From positions 721,001-785,000 of the forward strand of contig NZ_CP011266.1 in NCBI RefSeq assembly GCF_001477655.1: a stretch of 64,000 bases of DNA. Reading direction: 5' to 3'. The DNA is from Methanobrevibacter millerae (GTDB lineage: Archaea; Methanobacteriota; Methanobacteria; Methanobacteriales; Methanobacteriaceae). Of this stretch, positions 1 through 7,963 are shown one piece after another (position 1 is the stretch's first letter; each line of letters begins with the position of its first letter). Made by a program: the position numbers and the translations under genes. Under the pieces are notes generated by a model, which was not told the DNA's origin, searched no databases, and saw only the letters and a program-made list of their open reading frames with translations.

Positions 1-105
1 AGGAATTTCAATTTCTTTCATTATTGATTTTGCTATTCCATCAACATTACATGCGGGGCATTTAATAACCATTTCATTAATTTCTGTTGTTTCTTCTTCA
101 CTCAT
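1..105 (-). CDS. ZPR1-like zinc-finger protein, N-terminal fragment
   Basis: Only the first 35 codons are inside the window; the gene runs off the left edge. The translation starts MSEEETTEINEMVIKCPACN and continues with a short spacer and a Glu-Ile-Pro. A CPxC pair followed by an 'EIP' is the pattern of the archaeal ZPR1 zinc finger, where a second CxxC normally follows about 30 residues later, beyond the edge here. The ATG lies inside the 3' end of the upstream 2-phosphoglycerate kinase gene (8-base overlap), so the two are probably translated in sequence from one transcript. The family call rests on one half of a zinc site and could be wrong; another small zinc-ribbon protein is the alternative. 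Confidence 0.45.
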   Translation of the reverse strand, partial: MSEEETTEINEMVIKCPACNVDGIAKSIMKEIEIP

Positions 106-1042
106 TATAAACAAATCCTTTATCTGTCAATTCTTTTTTAATCTTTTCTATTATTTCATTATTGGCTGCACAAATTGTGAATTCCCTATATTTTGAAATA
201 TTATATAAATTGTTCAAATCATCTTTCACATTTGGATTCTTTTTGATATTGTCAATAAATCTTTTTGCGGAATCATAGTCTGAAACTTTAACGTCTCTTA
301 CAAGAGGATCTTTAAACCCTTTTAAACTATAGATGATTTTTTCTATGCTTCCGTTATTGTTGTTTATAATAATATCAATAACTTCCGGAAGTTCTTCAAC
401 ATTATTTGTTAGTTTGATGTTGGTACATGACTTATTGATAATCGTTAAAATCTGTTCTACACTTTTATCAATGCTTTCCGTTTTTATTATTGAAACATTA
501 TTCTTTTCTGCTTCACTCAATAAGTGATTATGGATAATCCTATTTTCAGTAAAGAAATCAAGTTGCTTTCCGCCTCTGTGTATTTGAATTGCTCTTTTAA
601 CAAATCGCTCTTTATGAGATTCCTCATCAGAACTTAAAACAAAGAAATATATTTCAGCAAAGTCCTTAAACTGTTCAATGTCAATTAAGCCAGGAACCAA
701 ATGAACACCCTCAATAATTATGTCATCAAAATCAGTAATAGCACGTTGAATTATTTTTTCAAGCCCTGGAATTACATACGATGCATGCTCATCAAAGCCT
801 GCTGAAACCAAATCATCATAACTTTTAAAATTAGCCTTGTTTCTTAAATTTTTATATGCATCATATGATGAGCTGTGTAATGCTGGTGCATATTCCTTTC
901 CTATAATTCCTCTTACGACAGCTCTTATAAAATCACTTTCAATTAAATGTTTTATATTTAACTGTTTAGCTAGTTGTGAAGCAATTGTTGATTTTCCAAT
1001 CCCTGATGCACTTCCAATTAATATAACATAAGGTTTTCTCAT
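98..1042 (-). CDS. 2-phosphoglycerate kinase
   Basis: ATP-dependent kinase that turns 2-phosphoglycerate into 2,3-bisphosphoglycerate, the first step toward cyclic 2,3-diphosphoglycerate, a solute and phosphate store of Methanobacteriales. The 314-residue protein opens with a P-loop (GSASGIGKST, residues 10-19), followed by an ESDF(I)R segment typical of this kinase family and an 'IIEGVHLVPG' strand in the middle of the kinase domain. The last 110 residues form an additional lysine-rich domain, as in the Methanothermus enzyme family. The gene is divergent from the DUF1611 gene and overlaps the ZPR1-like gene. The partner cyclic-DPG synthetase is not in this window. Family assignment is firm; physiological role is inferred from the family. 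Confidence 0.85.
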   Translation of the reverse strand: MRKPYVILIGSASGIGKSTIASQLAKQLNIKHLIESDFIRAVVRGIIGKEYAPALHSSSYDAYKNLRNKANFKSYDDLVSAGFDEHASYVIPGLEKIIQRAITDFDDIIIEGVHLVPGLIDIEQFKDFAEIYFFVLSSDEESHKERFVKRAIQIHRGGKQLDFFTENRIIHNHLLSEAEKNNVSIIKTESIDKSVEQILTIINKSCTNIKLTNNVEELPEVIDIIINNNNGSIEKIIYSLKGFKDPLVRDVKVSDYDSAKRFIDNIKKNPNVKDDLNNLYNISKYREFTICAANNEIIEKIKKELTDKGFVYNE

Positions 1043-1238
1043 GTTCCATTCTCCATATTGTCTTTTTGTATAATTTATATATATTATATTAAAAAGTTTT
1101 TTCTATTCAAAACATATATTTTAATATTAGAAACTATAATAATTATAATTAATATATAATTTTTTTGAAACAATTTTTTGTAAAAAAATTTTCAAGATTA
1201 TTTTTATTATTATGAGATATTATAAGTTATAAGGAGAG
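1043..1238. promoter_or_regulatory. Divergent promoter region between 2-phosphoglycerate kinase and DUF1611 genes
   Basis: This 196-base gap is almost entirely A and T and separates two divergent genes. A TATA-like stretch (tttatatatattat) lies near 1075-1088. The right-hand gene has an AAGGAG ribosome binding site at 1231-1236, only two bases before the ATG at 1239; a TTG at 1245 would have better spacing. No inverted repeat of note was seen. Confidence 0.5.
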
Positions 1239-2294
1239 ATGGTTTTGTATTCAGTAGATTCAGTTAAAGAAATTCAAGATTTAAATCCTTTCATCGTTGT
1301 TGGATGCGGTGGTGGAGGAGAAAAATTCTCTAATCTTGAGGGAATTGAAACAGTTGGATTCATTGATGATGATGAAAGAAAACAGGGTAAACAGTATTGC
1401 GGACATATTATTTCGAACAGTTTAGAAGGATGTTTGGAAGAAAATGATGCAAAATCTATTGTTATAATGTTGCCTATTGGTGCGGAAGGAACCGCTCTTA
1501 AATATGCTGTTCAAGCTATTGATGCTGGATTGAATGTGGTAACTTCATTCAGGTCATTGTCAATAGAAGATAATCCGTCATTAGCTAAATTTGCAGAATC
1601 AAAAAATGTTATTTTAAAAGAAATCAGTCCTAGATTGGATGTAGTTGAAAAATTTGCAGGTGTTGCTCCCGAAAAATCCTGTGAAGTTTTACCTAAAATT
1701 TCTTACACTCCAAAAGCACATGTTGTTTTTGTTGGAGGTACTTCCCAGGAATGTGGTAAAAGAACTACTTCAAAACAGTTAGGTATTGCTGCAACTGAAC
1801 GTGGTTTAACTTCAGCTATAATTTCCACTGATGAAATGGGACTTGAAGAACCGACTGATTTTAATTTTAGAGCAGGTAGTTTATCTGCAATGGATGTTCC
1901 TGCAGCTATTTTATCTGCAATAAAATATGTTGAAGAAAAGAAAAACCCTGATATTATTTTTATTGAAGGTCAATCTAGTTTAACTGAAAAAGGAAACCCT
2001 CATCCAAGAGGTTTATCTGCAGCTATTTTAATCGGTGCTGCTCCTGATGCAGTTATTGTTGGACACAGACCTAATCATCCATACAGAGAACCTAGAGGAA
2101 TTGAAGAAGAAATTAAAGCTATTGAATCTATTGAACCAACTAAAGTTGTTGGAATATCCATTAATTTAAAAAATGCAGAATTGGATATGGATGTCGACTT
2201 CTTCGAATCTAAATATGATTTACCTGTTGAGGATGTTTATAATAATGGAGCTTCAAAATTATTGGATGCTATTTTAGATTATTTGGAGGAGTAA
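1239..2294 (+). CDS. DUF1611 family P-loop protein
   Basis: A two-domain protein of the DUF1611 family (351 residues). Residues 18-30 carry a glycine-rich Rossmann-type loop ([11 protein letters not shown]), followed by an 'FIDDDE' strand. The second half starts with a P-loop variant [12 protein letters not shown] (about 166-177), followed by a conserved EGQSSL and an HRPNHP segment. Bacterial members of this family include DgcN, which acetylates D-glutamate, but the archaeal role is unknown, so no function is assigned. The stop lies only six bases before sepF, so the two are likely one transcript. Start uncertain: ATG at 1239 sits two bases after AAGGAG, whereas TTG at 1245 has usual spacing and would remove two residues. 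Confidence 0.75.
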   Translation: MVLYSVDSVKEIQDLNPFIVVGCGGGGEKFSNLEGIETVGFIDDDERKQGKQYCGHIISNSLEGCLEENDAKSIVIMLPIGAEGTALKYAVQAIDAGLNVVTSFRSLSIEDNPSLAKFAESKNVILKEISPRLDVVEKFAGVAPEKSCEVLPKISYTPKAHVVFVGGTSQECGKRTTSKQLGIAATERGLTSAIISTDEMGLEEPTDFNFRAGSLSAMDVPAAILSAIKYVEEKKNPDIIFIEGQSSLTEKGNPHPRGLSAAILIGAAPDAVIVGHRPNHPYREPRGIEEEIKAIESIEPTKVVGISINLKNAELDMDVDFFESKYDLPVEDVYNNGASKLLDAILDYLEE

Positions 2295-2300
2295 TTTTTT

Positions 2301-2756
2301 ATGAATTTAATGGATACAATTAAAAAAAGTTTAGGTTTTGAAATCACTGAAGAATCTAGACAGCAATATAGAAGTAATCCAGGATATGGTTCTCCTAATC
2401 GTGGTCCAAGACAAAATCCTAATTATAATAATACCCGTACTAGTCCTAGACCGGATTTTGATGATATAGAACCTATTATTCCTGAACAGCCTTATTATGA
2501 AATTGTTCTAATCAGACCAAGAACAATAGATGATATTAACTATGTTGTTGATCAGGTAATAGAAGAGAAAAATCCTGTTATTTTAGATTTGTCTTTTCTT
2601 GAAAGTGAAAGTCCTGCTAATTTTAAACTTGCTGGAGATAAAATTAAGCAGATGAGAACTCGTTATGGTGCTCAGGCATTATTGCTTTCCCGTACCAGTG
2701 AAAAAAACTTGATTATTCTTTCTCCTAAGAAAGTTAAATTAGTTAAAAAAAGTTAA
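2301..2756 (+). CDS. sepF: Cell division protein SepF
   Basis: Archaeal SepF, the membrane anchor that tethers FtsZ at the division site in FtsZ-dividing archaea. The 151-residue protein has an N-terminal amphipathic segment (MNLMDTIKKSLGF) fit for membrane binding, a disordered Pro/Arg/Asn-rich linker (about 20-60), and a C-terminal SepF core (about 65-148) with the conserved 'VILDLSFLE' strand. The gene follows DUF1611 by six bases and is followed by a hairpin and T-run. SepF is known to be essential for division in Methanobrevibacter smithii, so this is most likely the division factor itself. No ftsZ gene is nearby in the window. Confidence 0.9.
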   Translation: MNLMDTIKKSLGFEITEESRQQYRSNPGYGSPNRGPRQNPNYNNTRTSPRPDFDDIEPIIPEQPYYEIVLIRPRTIDDINYVVDQVIEEKNPVILDLSFLESESPANFKLAGDKIKQMRTRYGAQALLLSRTSEKNLIILSPKKVKLVKKS

Positions 2757-2797
2757 TCGGATAATGCAGACGCATTATTCATAATCCTATTTTTTTA
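2757..2797 (+). terminator. Hairpin and T-run after sepF
   Basis: ATAATGC (2761-2767) and GCATTAT (2772-2778) form a perfect stem with a four-base loop. A run of seven T follows at 2790-2796. It begins just after the sepF stop codon and would end the DUF1611-sepF transcript. Confidence 0.55.
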
Positions 2798-2800
2798 AAA

Positions 2801-2888
2801 TTTAGTCATACCTAAAAAATACCAAAACATTTATATGCTACTTCTTACAACATTATAATTAGGTGATGTAAATTTAGGCAAACCTAAA
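2801..2888 (+). promoter_or_regulatory. Promoter flanked by two DtxR/IdeR-like palindromes
   Basis: A TATA element (tttatatgc, 2831-2839) sits between two related palindromes: TTTAGTCATACCTAAA (2801-2816, one arm mismatch) and TTTAGGCAAACCTAAA (2873-2888, perfect 6-bp arms). The second would lie just downstream of a start point near 2857-2862. TTAGG-n-CCTAA palindromes resemble operators of DtxR/IdeR metal-dependent repressors. No protein-coding gene follows on the plus strand; the promoter leads into the hairpin series at 2903-3051. Metal control is inferred from the motif only. Confidence 0.5.
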
Positions 2889-3068
2889 ACACATTGCTTT
2901 TAATTATCAGTCGATGATAATACAATCTCCAAAATTAAATTTCGTTTGAATTAGTTTTCTCACAATTTTCTAATTCAAAATTTAGAAAAAATTTATCTGT
3001 CAGGTTTTTTCTAAAAAATATGTCTGGTGTTTAAAAGCGGTATTAAACACCAATTATTATCTCTTTTT
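2857..3068 (+). ncRNA. Candidate structured non-coding RNA with four consecutive hairpins
   Basis: Downstream of the promoter at 2831 there is no open reading frame of note but four perfect, non-overlapping inverted repeats in a row: 2903-2909/2915-2921 (7 bp, loop 5), 2945-2954/2970-2979 (10 bp, loop 15), 2981-2991/3005-3015 (11 bp, loop 13) and 3026-3034/3043-3051 (9 bp, loop 8). The last is followed by a T-rich tract (3061-3069) and would serve as terminator, and also for the convergent TatD gene on the other strand. The DtxR-like palindrome at 2873-2888 would itself fold as a fifth hairpin. I do not recognise a known RNA family. Alternatives are a decayed gene or a pile-up of terminators. 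Confidence 0.5.
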
Positions 3069-3824
3069 TTAAAAATTAAAAAACTTTTCTGCATTTTTAA
3101 AAGCTATTTTATTAATTTCCTTTTTATTAAATCCTAATCTTGTCAGTTCTCGAATAGTTTTTGGAACGGATAATGGATCTGAAGGTTTGTTGCTTATGTC
3201 GCTATTCAATAAAAATCTATCAAAGCCATAGTTATCTAAAATATCAATGGCTTCATATTTATCCATTTTTTGGGGCTGTACAGTCAGGCCTAAAGTGTAA
3301 TCTGTATCAATTGCCTTTTCAATGACATTTTGGTTAATGTGATCGATTACCACATATTCTGGTGAAATATGTTGGGGCAGAATTTCCAATATTTCATCCA
3401 AAACAGCAGATTTATTTTTACGTGGTGTATGGATGATGACATTTGTTTTTGTTTCTTGTGCAATATCAAGTTGTTTTTTAAAAATTTCATATTCCTTTTC
3501 GGTCAGATTTTCAAGTCCTATTTCGCCGATGGCAACAATGTCTTTATTTTCAATCCATTTATATAAATTTTCATATATTAACCCACCATCAACATTTGTA
3601 TTTGTCGGATGTATTCCTAATGCAACTTTTAGTTCAATACCATGTTCACCTGCTCTTTTTGTATCATAGTTTAAAATTCTCATTAAATGATTTAAAAGAA
3701 TCGTATCATTATCTATCTTGTATGGGTAATATGCACATGTTACTGCAACATCTATTCCAGATAAATACATTTCATTAAAATCTTCACCAGTTCTTGCATC
3801 GGCATGTATATGTGTGTCTATCAT
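3069..3824 (-). CDS. TatD-family metal-dependent hydrolase
   Basis: A TIM-barrel amidohydrolase-type protein of the TatD/DUF-TatD group, expected to bind two divalent metals. Visible motifs in order are the N-terminal DTHIHAD (HxH), GEIGLE (bridging Glu), IIHTP and IDHIN histidines, and LNSD near the C-terminus for the last metal-binding aspartate. At 251 residues it has the family length. I choose ATG at 3824 rather than GTG at 3833 because the intervening AAGTGATTGAA supplies the ribosome binding site. TatD enzymes are often DNases or hydrolases; the substrate of the archaeal branch is not known. It is convergent to the hairpin-rich candidate RNA. Confidence 0.8.
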   Translation of the reverse strand: MIDTHIHADARTGEDFNEMYLSGIDVAVTCAYYPYKIDNDTILLNHLMRILNYDTKRAGEHGIELKVALGIHPTNTNVDGGLIYENLYKWIENKDIVAIGEIGLENLTEKEYEIFKKQLDIAQETKTNVIIHTPRKNKSAVLDEILEILPQHISPEYVVIDHINQNVIEKAIDTDYTLGLTVQPQKMDKYEAIDILDNYGFDRFLLNSDISNKPSDPLSVPKTIRELTRLGFNKKEINKIAFKNAEKFFNF

Positions 3825-3899
3825 TTCAATCACTTCAATAATTTCGATAACTTTATTTAATTAGTATATTGTTTTTCAATTAAAAGATTATCCTGAATA

Positions 3900-3952
3900 A
3901 ATATATGCTTTATATATTTTTTGGAAGTGCAAAAATGTGTCCGGTCGCACTT
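3900..3952 (+). promoter_or_regulatory. Promoter and hairpin upstream of the FilR1-type regulator
   Basis: A TATA stretch (tttatatatt, 3910-3919) precedes an inverted repeat AAGTGC (3925-3930) / GCACTT (3947-3952). The repeat overlaps the expected transcription start and could be an operator for the regulator encoded downstream, or simply a leader hairpin. Confidence 0.4.
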
Positions 3953-4013
3953 ACTTAGATTTTATATTCAAATTATTATAAACAATAAAATAAGTATTAC
4001 TGGTGGTGATATA

Positions 4014-4820
4014 ATGAAAAAAATTTCAAATACTATAGAAAACTATGAACCTATTTCAAGGGATATAAAATTTTTACCAAAGTCCCTAATCAGGTTAACA
4101 ATTCTAAAAAAGTTATATGAATCTCCAATGAACATGAAAGAAATTAATCAGAAAACAAATATTAATTATAGTGCTATATCTAATACGATTCATATGTTGG
4201 AACTTTCAGGACATGTTTATAGAAATAAGAATAATTATATGTTATCTAATTCTATGAGGATTTATGTTGGTAATATCCTGAAATTGGCTGAATTAACTAT
4301 ATTACTGGATGAAATATCTGAAATTACACAAAACCATATTGTTAATTCATTACCTTTGGAATCTGTTTATGAGTTATATAAGTTAAATAGTATTGATTTG
4401 GTTGAATCAGATGGTTTAAGTGTATATAAGACATATGATATAATTGAAAAAGCTATTATGAAATCCAATCATGTTAATGCAATATTGCCGTTTTCATATG
4501 GTGAAATTAATGATAGTTTTAATAAGATATTAAAAAAGGATAAAAAAATTCATATTATATCTCCTTTGGAGATTAAAGACATTTTATTCAGAAGTTTAAA
4601 TATCTCTGATGATAACCTGGAAATTAATTTTTTTGATTTTAAAGAAGATGATTATTTATTATTGATAAGTACCGATAAAAAAATGATGCTGGGTTTTTTT
4701 AAAGATGATGGGGCTTATGATCAAAATAGGTTGTTAACTTCGACTGATGATAACTGTATAAAATGGGCTAATGAGTTATTTGAAAATTTTAAAAAAGAGA
4801 ATATTAAAATGAGTATTTGA
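4014..4820 (+). CDS. Winged-helix transcriptional regulator with FilR1-type (DUF1724) domain
   Basis: A 268-residue regulator with an N-terminal winged-helix DNA-binding domain (about residues 25-90, with 'MNMKEINQKTNINYSAISNT' as helix-turn-helix) followed by the middle domain seen in methanogen FilR1-like regulators. That second domain is thought to sense a small ligand and is common in multi-copy methanogen regulators. The start is ATG at 4014, supported by GGTGGTGAT just upstream; an upstream TTG at 3921 would extend the frame through the promoter and is rejected. The target genes cannot be deduced; autoregulation is possible through the inverted repeat at 3925-3952. Confidence 0.72.
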   Translation: MKKISNTIENYEPISRDIKFLPKSLIRLTILKKLYESPMNMKEINQKTNINYSAISNTIHMLELSGHVYRNKNNYMLSNSMRIYVGNILKLAELTILLDEISEITQNHIVNSLPLESVYELYKLNSIDLVESDGLSVYKTYDIIEKAIMKSNHVNAILPFSYGEINDSFNKILKKDKKIHIISPLEIKDILFRSLNISDDNLEINFFDFKEDDYLLLISTDKKMMLGFFKDDGAYDQNRLLTSTDDNCIKWANELFENFKKENIKMSI

Positions 4821-4830
4821 TTACTCATTT
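4807..4830. terminator. Shared hairpin across two convergent stop codons
   Basis: AAATGAGTA (4807-4815) and TACTCATTT (4822-4830) form a perfect 9-bp inverted repeat with a six-base loop. It contains the stop codon of the plus-strand regulator and of the minus-strand glyS gene, so it can end transcription from both sides. Confidence 0.6.
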
Positions 4831-6519
4831 ATAATAATTTTCTATATATTCTTTTAAATCACTTATTGGGATTCTTTCTTGAGCTTCGGTATCTCTGTCC
4901 CTTACAGTAACCATATTATCATCTTTTGATTCATAGTCTACAGTTACAGCAAGAGGGATACCTATTTCATCAGCTCTGGCATATCTTTTTCCGATAGTGT
5001 TACCTTCATCATATTCTACAGTAAATCCTGCTTCTCTTAAAGTATTTTTTAGTTCTGTAGCTATTTCTGGAAGTCCGTCTTTTTTAACAAGAGGATATAC
5101 TCCAACTTGAACTGGTGCTACAGCTTTTGCAAATTTGAAGTAGTCTTTATCTTCACTTTCTTTGAATGAATGTAATAAAACAGAATAAACAATACGGTCA
5201 ATACCGAAAGATGGTTCGATAACGTGAGGTATGATTTTTTCACCGGTCACATCCTCTTCCACTTCTTCAATAATAAGCAAATCTTTTGTTACTTCATAGG
5301 TATTATCTAATTCAATAACATATTTGTCTTCTTTTTCCAGTGCAGAAATGATTTCTTGAGGATCTGCTTCTTCAATAGCTTGTTTTACTTTAGGTGAATC
5401 TCCTTTAAATACAGGCCCAAATTTGGATAAATTAGGTTTTACTACAGTTTTTTGGACTTTTTTAGGTTCATCATATTCTTTAAATACGTATAATTCATCG
5501 TTACTGAATTTGGAGTGTGATGATAAATCATAGTCTCCTCTGTCAGCTATTCCGATTATTTCAACCCATCCATATTTGTCGGTTTTAACTTCAACATCCC
5601 AGCAGTCAAGTGCATAATGAGCCATTTCTCCTTTTAAGTGTTGGCGGAATCTTAAGGCATCATTTGGTATTCCAATTTCATTTAAAAATTTACGAGCCAA
5701 GTATAATTGATAAATTAGCATTTCATTAGCAACAATGCCTTTGTCAAGTGCTTCACGTGCAGTAATTTCTATCGGTTCTAAATCATTTTCCTGGACTTCC
5801 TGGGAGTTTAATCTTAATATTTCATTTTCAATTTGAGAAAAGTTTGGTGTTGTTTTGTCTTCCGGGTCTAAAAAGATTTCCGCTTCTGCTTGGGTGAATT
5901 CTCTAAGTCTTATGACACCTTGTCTTGGTGAAATCTCATTTCTATAAGCTTTTCCTAATTGTACAGCCCCAAATGGAAGTTTTCCTCTAAAAAATCTTTC
6001 AAGACGTTTAAATAAAATGAAAATTCCTTGTGCGGTTTCTGGCCTCATGTAACCTACTTTATTTCCTTTTGCACCGATTTCAGTTTTAAACATTAAATTG
6101 TAATCCCAGATGTTTGCCAAATCTCCACCACATTCAGGACATTTGATATTGTTTTCAGCTACAATCTTATCCATTTCGCTGTTTTCAAGGCTTTCCACAT
6201 CTTGTCCGATTGCTTCTTCGATGATATGGTCTGCCCTGTAAACTTCTCCACAGCTTTCACATTTTGTCATAGGGTCTGTAAAATTATCAACATGACCTGA
6301 TGCCTTGAGAACTTCTTTTGGCATTACTGTTGGACCTTCTATTTCATAGAATCCCTCACCGGAAACATATTGTTTCCTCCATTTTTGCATAATGTTATTT
6401 TTTAAACTTGCTCCTAGTGGCCCATAGTCAGTAAATCCTGAAACTCCAGAATATATTTCAAATGATGGCCATAAAAATCCTCTTTTTGCACTTATATTTG
6501 TCATTTTGTCATGATTCAT
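4825..6519 (-). CDS. glyS: Glycyl-tRNA synthetase
   Basis: Class II aminoacyl-tRNA synthetase charging tRNA-Gly, archaeal/eukaryotic dimer type, 564 residues. The N-terminal 'GFLWPSFEIYSGVSGFTDYGPLG' region is diagnostic (only its core is quoted here), followed by a zinc-binding insertion with two CxxC pairs (CESCG and CPECGG) at about 87-145, motif 2 with FRNEISPRQG, and motif 3 near 'EPSFGIDR'. The C-terminal 100 residues are the anticodon-binding domain (VGVYPLV...). It is the last gene of a five-gene minus-strand operon, 16 bases after dcd. No lesion seen. Confidence 0.95.
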   Translation of the reverse strand: MNHDKMTNISAKRGFLWPSFEIYSGVSGFTDYGPLGASLKNNIMQKWRKQYVSGEGFYEIEGPTVMPKEVLKASGHVDNFTDPMTKCESCGEVYRADHIIEEAIGQDVESLENSEMDKIVAENNIKCPECGGDLANIWDYNLMFKTEIGAKGNKVGYMRPETAQGIFILFKRLERFFRGKLPFGAVQLGKAYRNEISPRQGVIRLREFTQAEAEIFLDPEDKTTPNFSQIENEILRLNSQEVQENDLEPIEITAREALDKGIVANEMLIYQLYLARKFLNEIGIPNDALRFRQHLKGEMAHYALDCWDVEVKTDKYGWVEIIGIADRGDYDLSSHSKFSNDELYVFKEYDEPKKVQKTVVKPNLSKFGPVFKGDSPKVKQAIEEADPQEIISALEKEDKYVIELDNTYEVTKDLLIIEEVEEDVTGEKIIPHVIEPSFGIDRIVYSVLLHSFKESEDKDYFKFAKAVAPVQVGVYPLVKKDGLPEIATELKNTLREAGFTVEYDEGNTIGKRYARADEIGIPLAVTVDYESKDDNMVTVRDRDTEAQERIPISDLKEYIENYYK

Positions 6520-6535
6520 AAATATTAACTTCCAT

Positions 6536-7120
6536 TTATTTTTTTAATTCATAATCTAATTTAACTCTACTGCTTTCAGGACTAACTTGTCCCATGTATT
6601 TACTTTTCCTTGAAGGATGTCCATAAGGTATCTCTGACGGTGTTGTCATTGTTTCAAATACAATCTGACATACTCTTTGGCCAGGATATAAAGCAACAGG
6701 CATTGCTCCTATATTTGATATTTCTAAGGTTATTCTACCTTCAAATCCCGGATCAATAAAACCTGCGGTAACATGCATCGTCACACCAAGTCTTCCCATG
6801 CTGGAACGACCTTCAACACGGGCTACAAGGTTATCAGGAACTTTAACGTACTCTAATGTTGTTGCCAATGCGAATTCATTGGGGTGAATTATAAATGCTT
6901 CACCTTCCTTAACGGTGGTTGATTCCATATATGATGCAATGTCTTCCTCATCTTTTGGGTCAATATATGCTTTTCTAATCACTTTAAATACTTTAAATTC
7001 ATCACCCAGCCTCATATCGACAGAAGATGGTTGTATCTGTTTTTCATCTAAAAGAGGGTCAATAACGATTTTTTCCTCCTTTAAATATTCTTTTATAGTT
7101 TTATCACTTAAAATAGCCAT
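6536..7120 (-). CDS. dcd: dCTP deaminase (possibly dUMP-forming)
   Basis: Trimeric dUTPase-fold enzyme that deaminates dCTP toward dUMP for thymidylate synthesis. The 194-residue chain contains the family signatures QPSSVDMRLG, VEGRSSMGRLG and the HVTAGFIDPGFEG motif with the catalytic glutamate region, then 'YPGQRVCQIVFE'. Methanogen homologues (the Methanocaldococcus type) also hydrolyse the triphosphate, giving dUMP directly; the sequence alone does not settle this. It lies 18 bases after the iron-sulfur protein gene and 16 before glyS in a compact operon. Confidence 0.9.
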   Translation of the reverse strand: MAILSDKTIKEYLKEEKIVIDPLLDEKQIQPSSVDMRLGDEFKVFKVIRKAYIDPKDEEDIASYMESTTVKEGEAFIIHPNEFALATTLEYVKVPDNLVARVEGRSSMGRLGVTMHVTAGFIDPGFEGRITLEISNIGAMPVALYPGQRVCQIVFETMTTPSEIPYGHPSRKSKYMGQVSPESSRVKLDYELKK

Positions 7121-7138
7121 TTTATCACACAGTAAGTA

Positions 7139-7963
7139 TTATCTAATTTCTAATAAGTCATCTATCCTATTAACTACATTATCAATAGCTTCATTTGTAT
7201 ATTCTATTGTAAGAGCTCCAAATTTGCATGAATTAACACAAAGACCGCAGCCTTTACAGATATCATAATCAATGGATATTTCATCGTCTTTTAAGCTTAG
7301 AGCATTAAACATGCACCTTTCTTTTAAACATTTTTTGCACATTTTGCATTTACTTTCATCAAATTTCAAACTGACTCCGTCAAGTTTTTCTAATTTGTCG
7401 GTTATGCTGTTATCTAAATTAGGATATACTTTCCATAAACAACAGCATGGGCAGCAGTGACATATTGTTAATAATCCTTTTCCTGGACGTATGTTCATCC
7501 AAACGGTATCAATTTTGTTCCTGCCTATGATATGGCTTAAACCAGCAGCATCTGCCCGGTCAACCTGTGCTAAAGCTTCTTCGACTGTTGCTTTTTTTCC
7601 AATATGCTCTGGAATTTTTTTGGATGTGGGACCTATAAAGATGCATCCTATATCTCGTGGGTAATCTTGACATTTGTTTGATGTTCTGCAAAGGCAGGAA
7701 TTCATAATAACAATATCTTTGTTGCGTTTGATTACTTCTTTAATAACTTCCGTAGGTAAGAATTCTGAACCTTCTGATTCAATCTTTTTATTAACATTTA
7801 TGGTATTTGGGACAACAACTATTTCATCATCTTCAAATAACATCTTATCTACTACTTTTTTATAAGTATTTGATTTTTTTGTAATCTCTGCAATCCAAAA
7901 TCTCCAGTTAAATATGTATTTGAGAGTAAATCTGCTCAAATCAACGAATCTAGGACGTCTCAT
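7139..7963 (-). CDS. 4Fe-4S ferredoxin-domain protein
   Basis: A 274-residue cytoplasmic iron-sulfur protein conserved in methanogens without a defined function. Two classical CxxCxxCxxxC clusters lie in the last 75 residues (the first begins CKMCKKC, the second CKGCGLC). Before them are extra cysteine groups: CLCRTSNKC near the middle and an unusual run CHCCPCCCLW about 30 residues upstream of the ferredoxin part. These additional cysteines may hold another cluster or metal. Its ATG overlaps the stop of the upstream methyltransferase gene as ATGA, so the two are translationally coupled. An electron-transfer or redox-enzyme role is inferred only. Confidence 0.7.
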   Translation of the reverse strand: MRRPRFVDLSRFTLKYIFNWRFWIAEITKKSNTYKKVVDKMLFEDDEIVVVPNTINVNKKIESEGSEFLPTEVIKEVIKRNKDIVIMNSCLCRTSNKCQDYPRDIGCIFIGPTSKKIPEHIGKKATVEEALAQVDRADAAGLSHIIGRNKIDTVWMNIRPGKGLLTICHCCPCCCLWKVYPNLDNSITDKLEKLDGVSLKFDESKCKMCKKCLKERCMFNALSLKDDEISIDYDICKGCGLCVNSCKFGALTIEYTNEAIDNVVNRIDDLLEIR

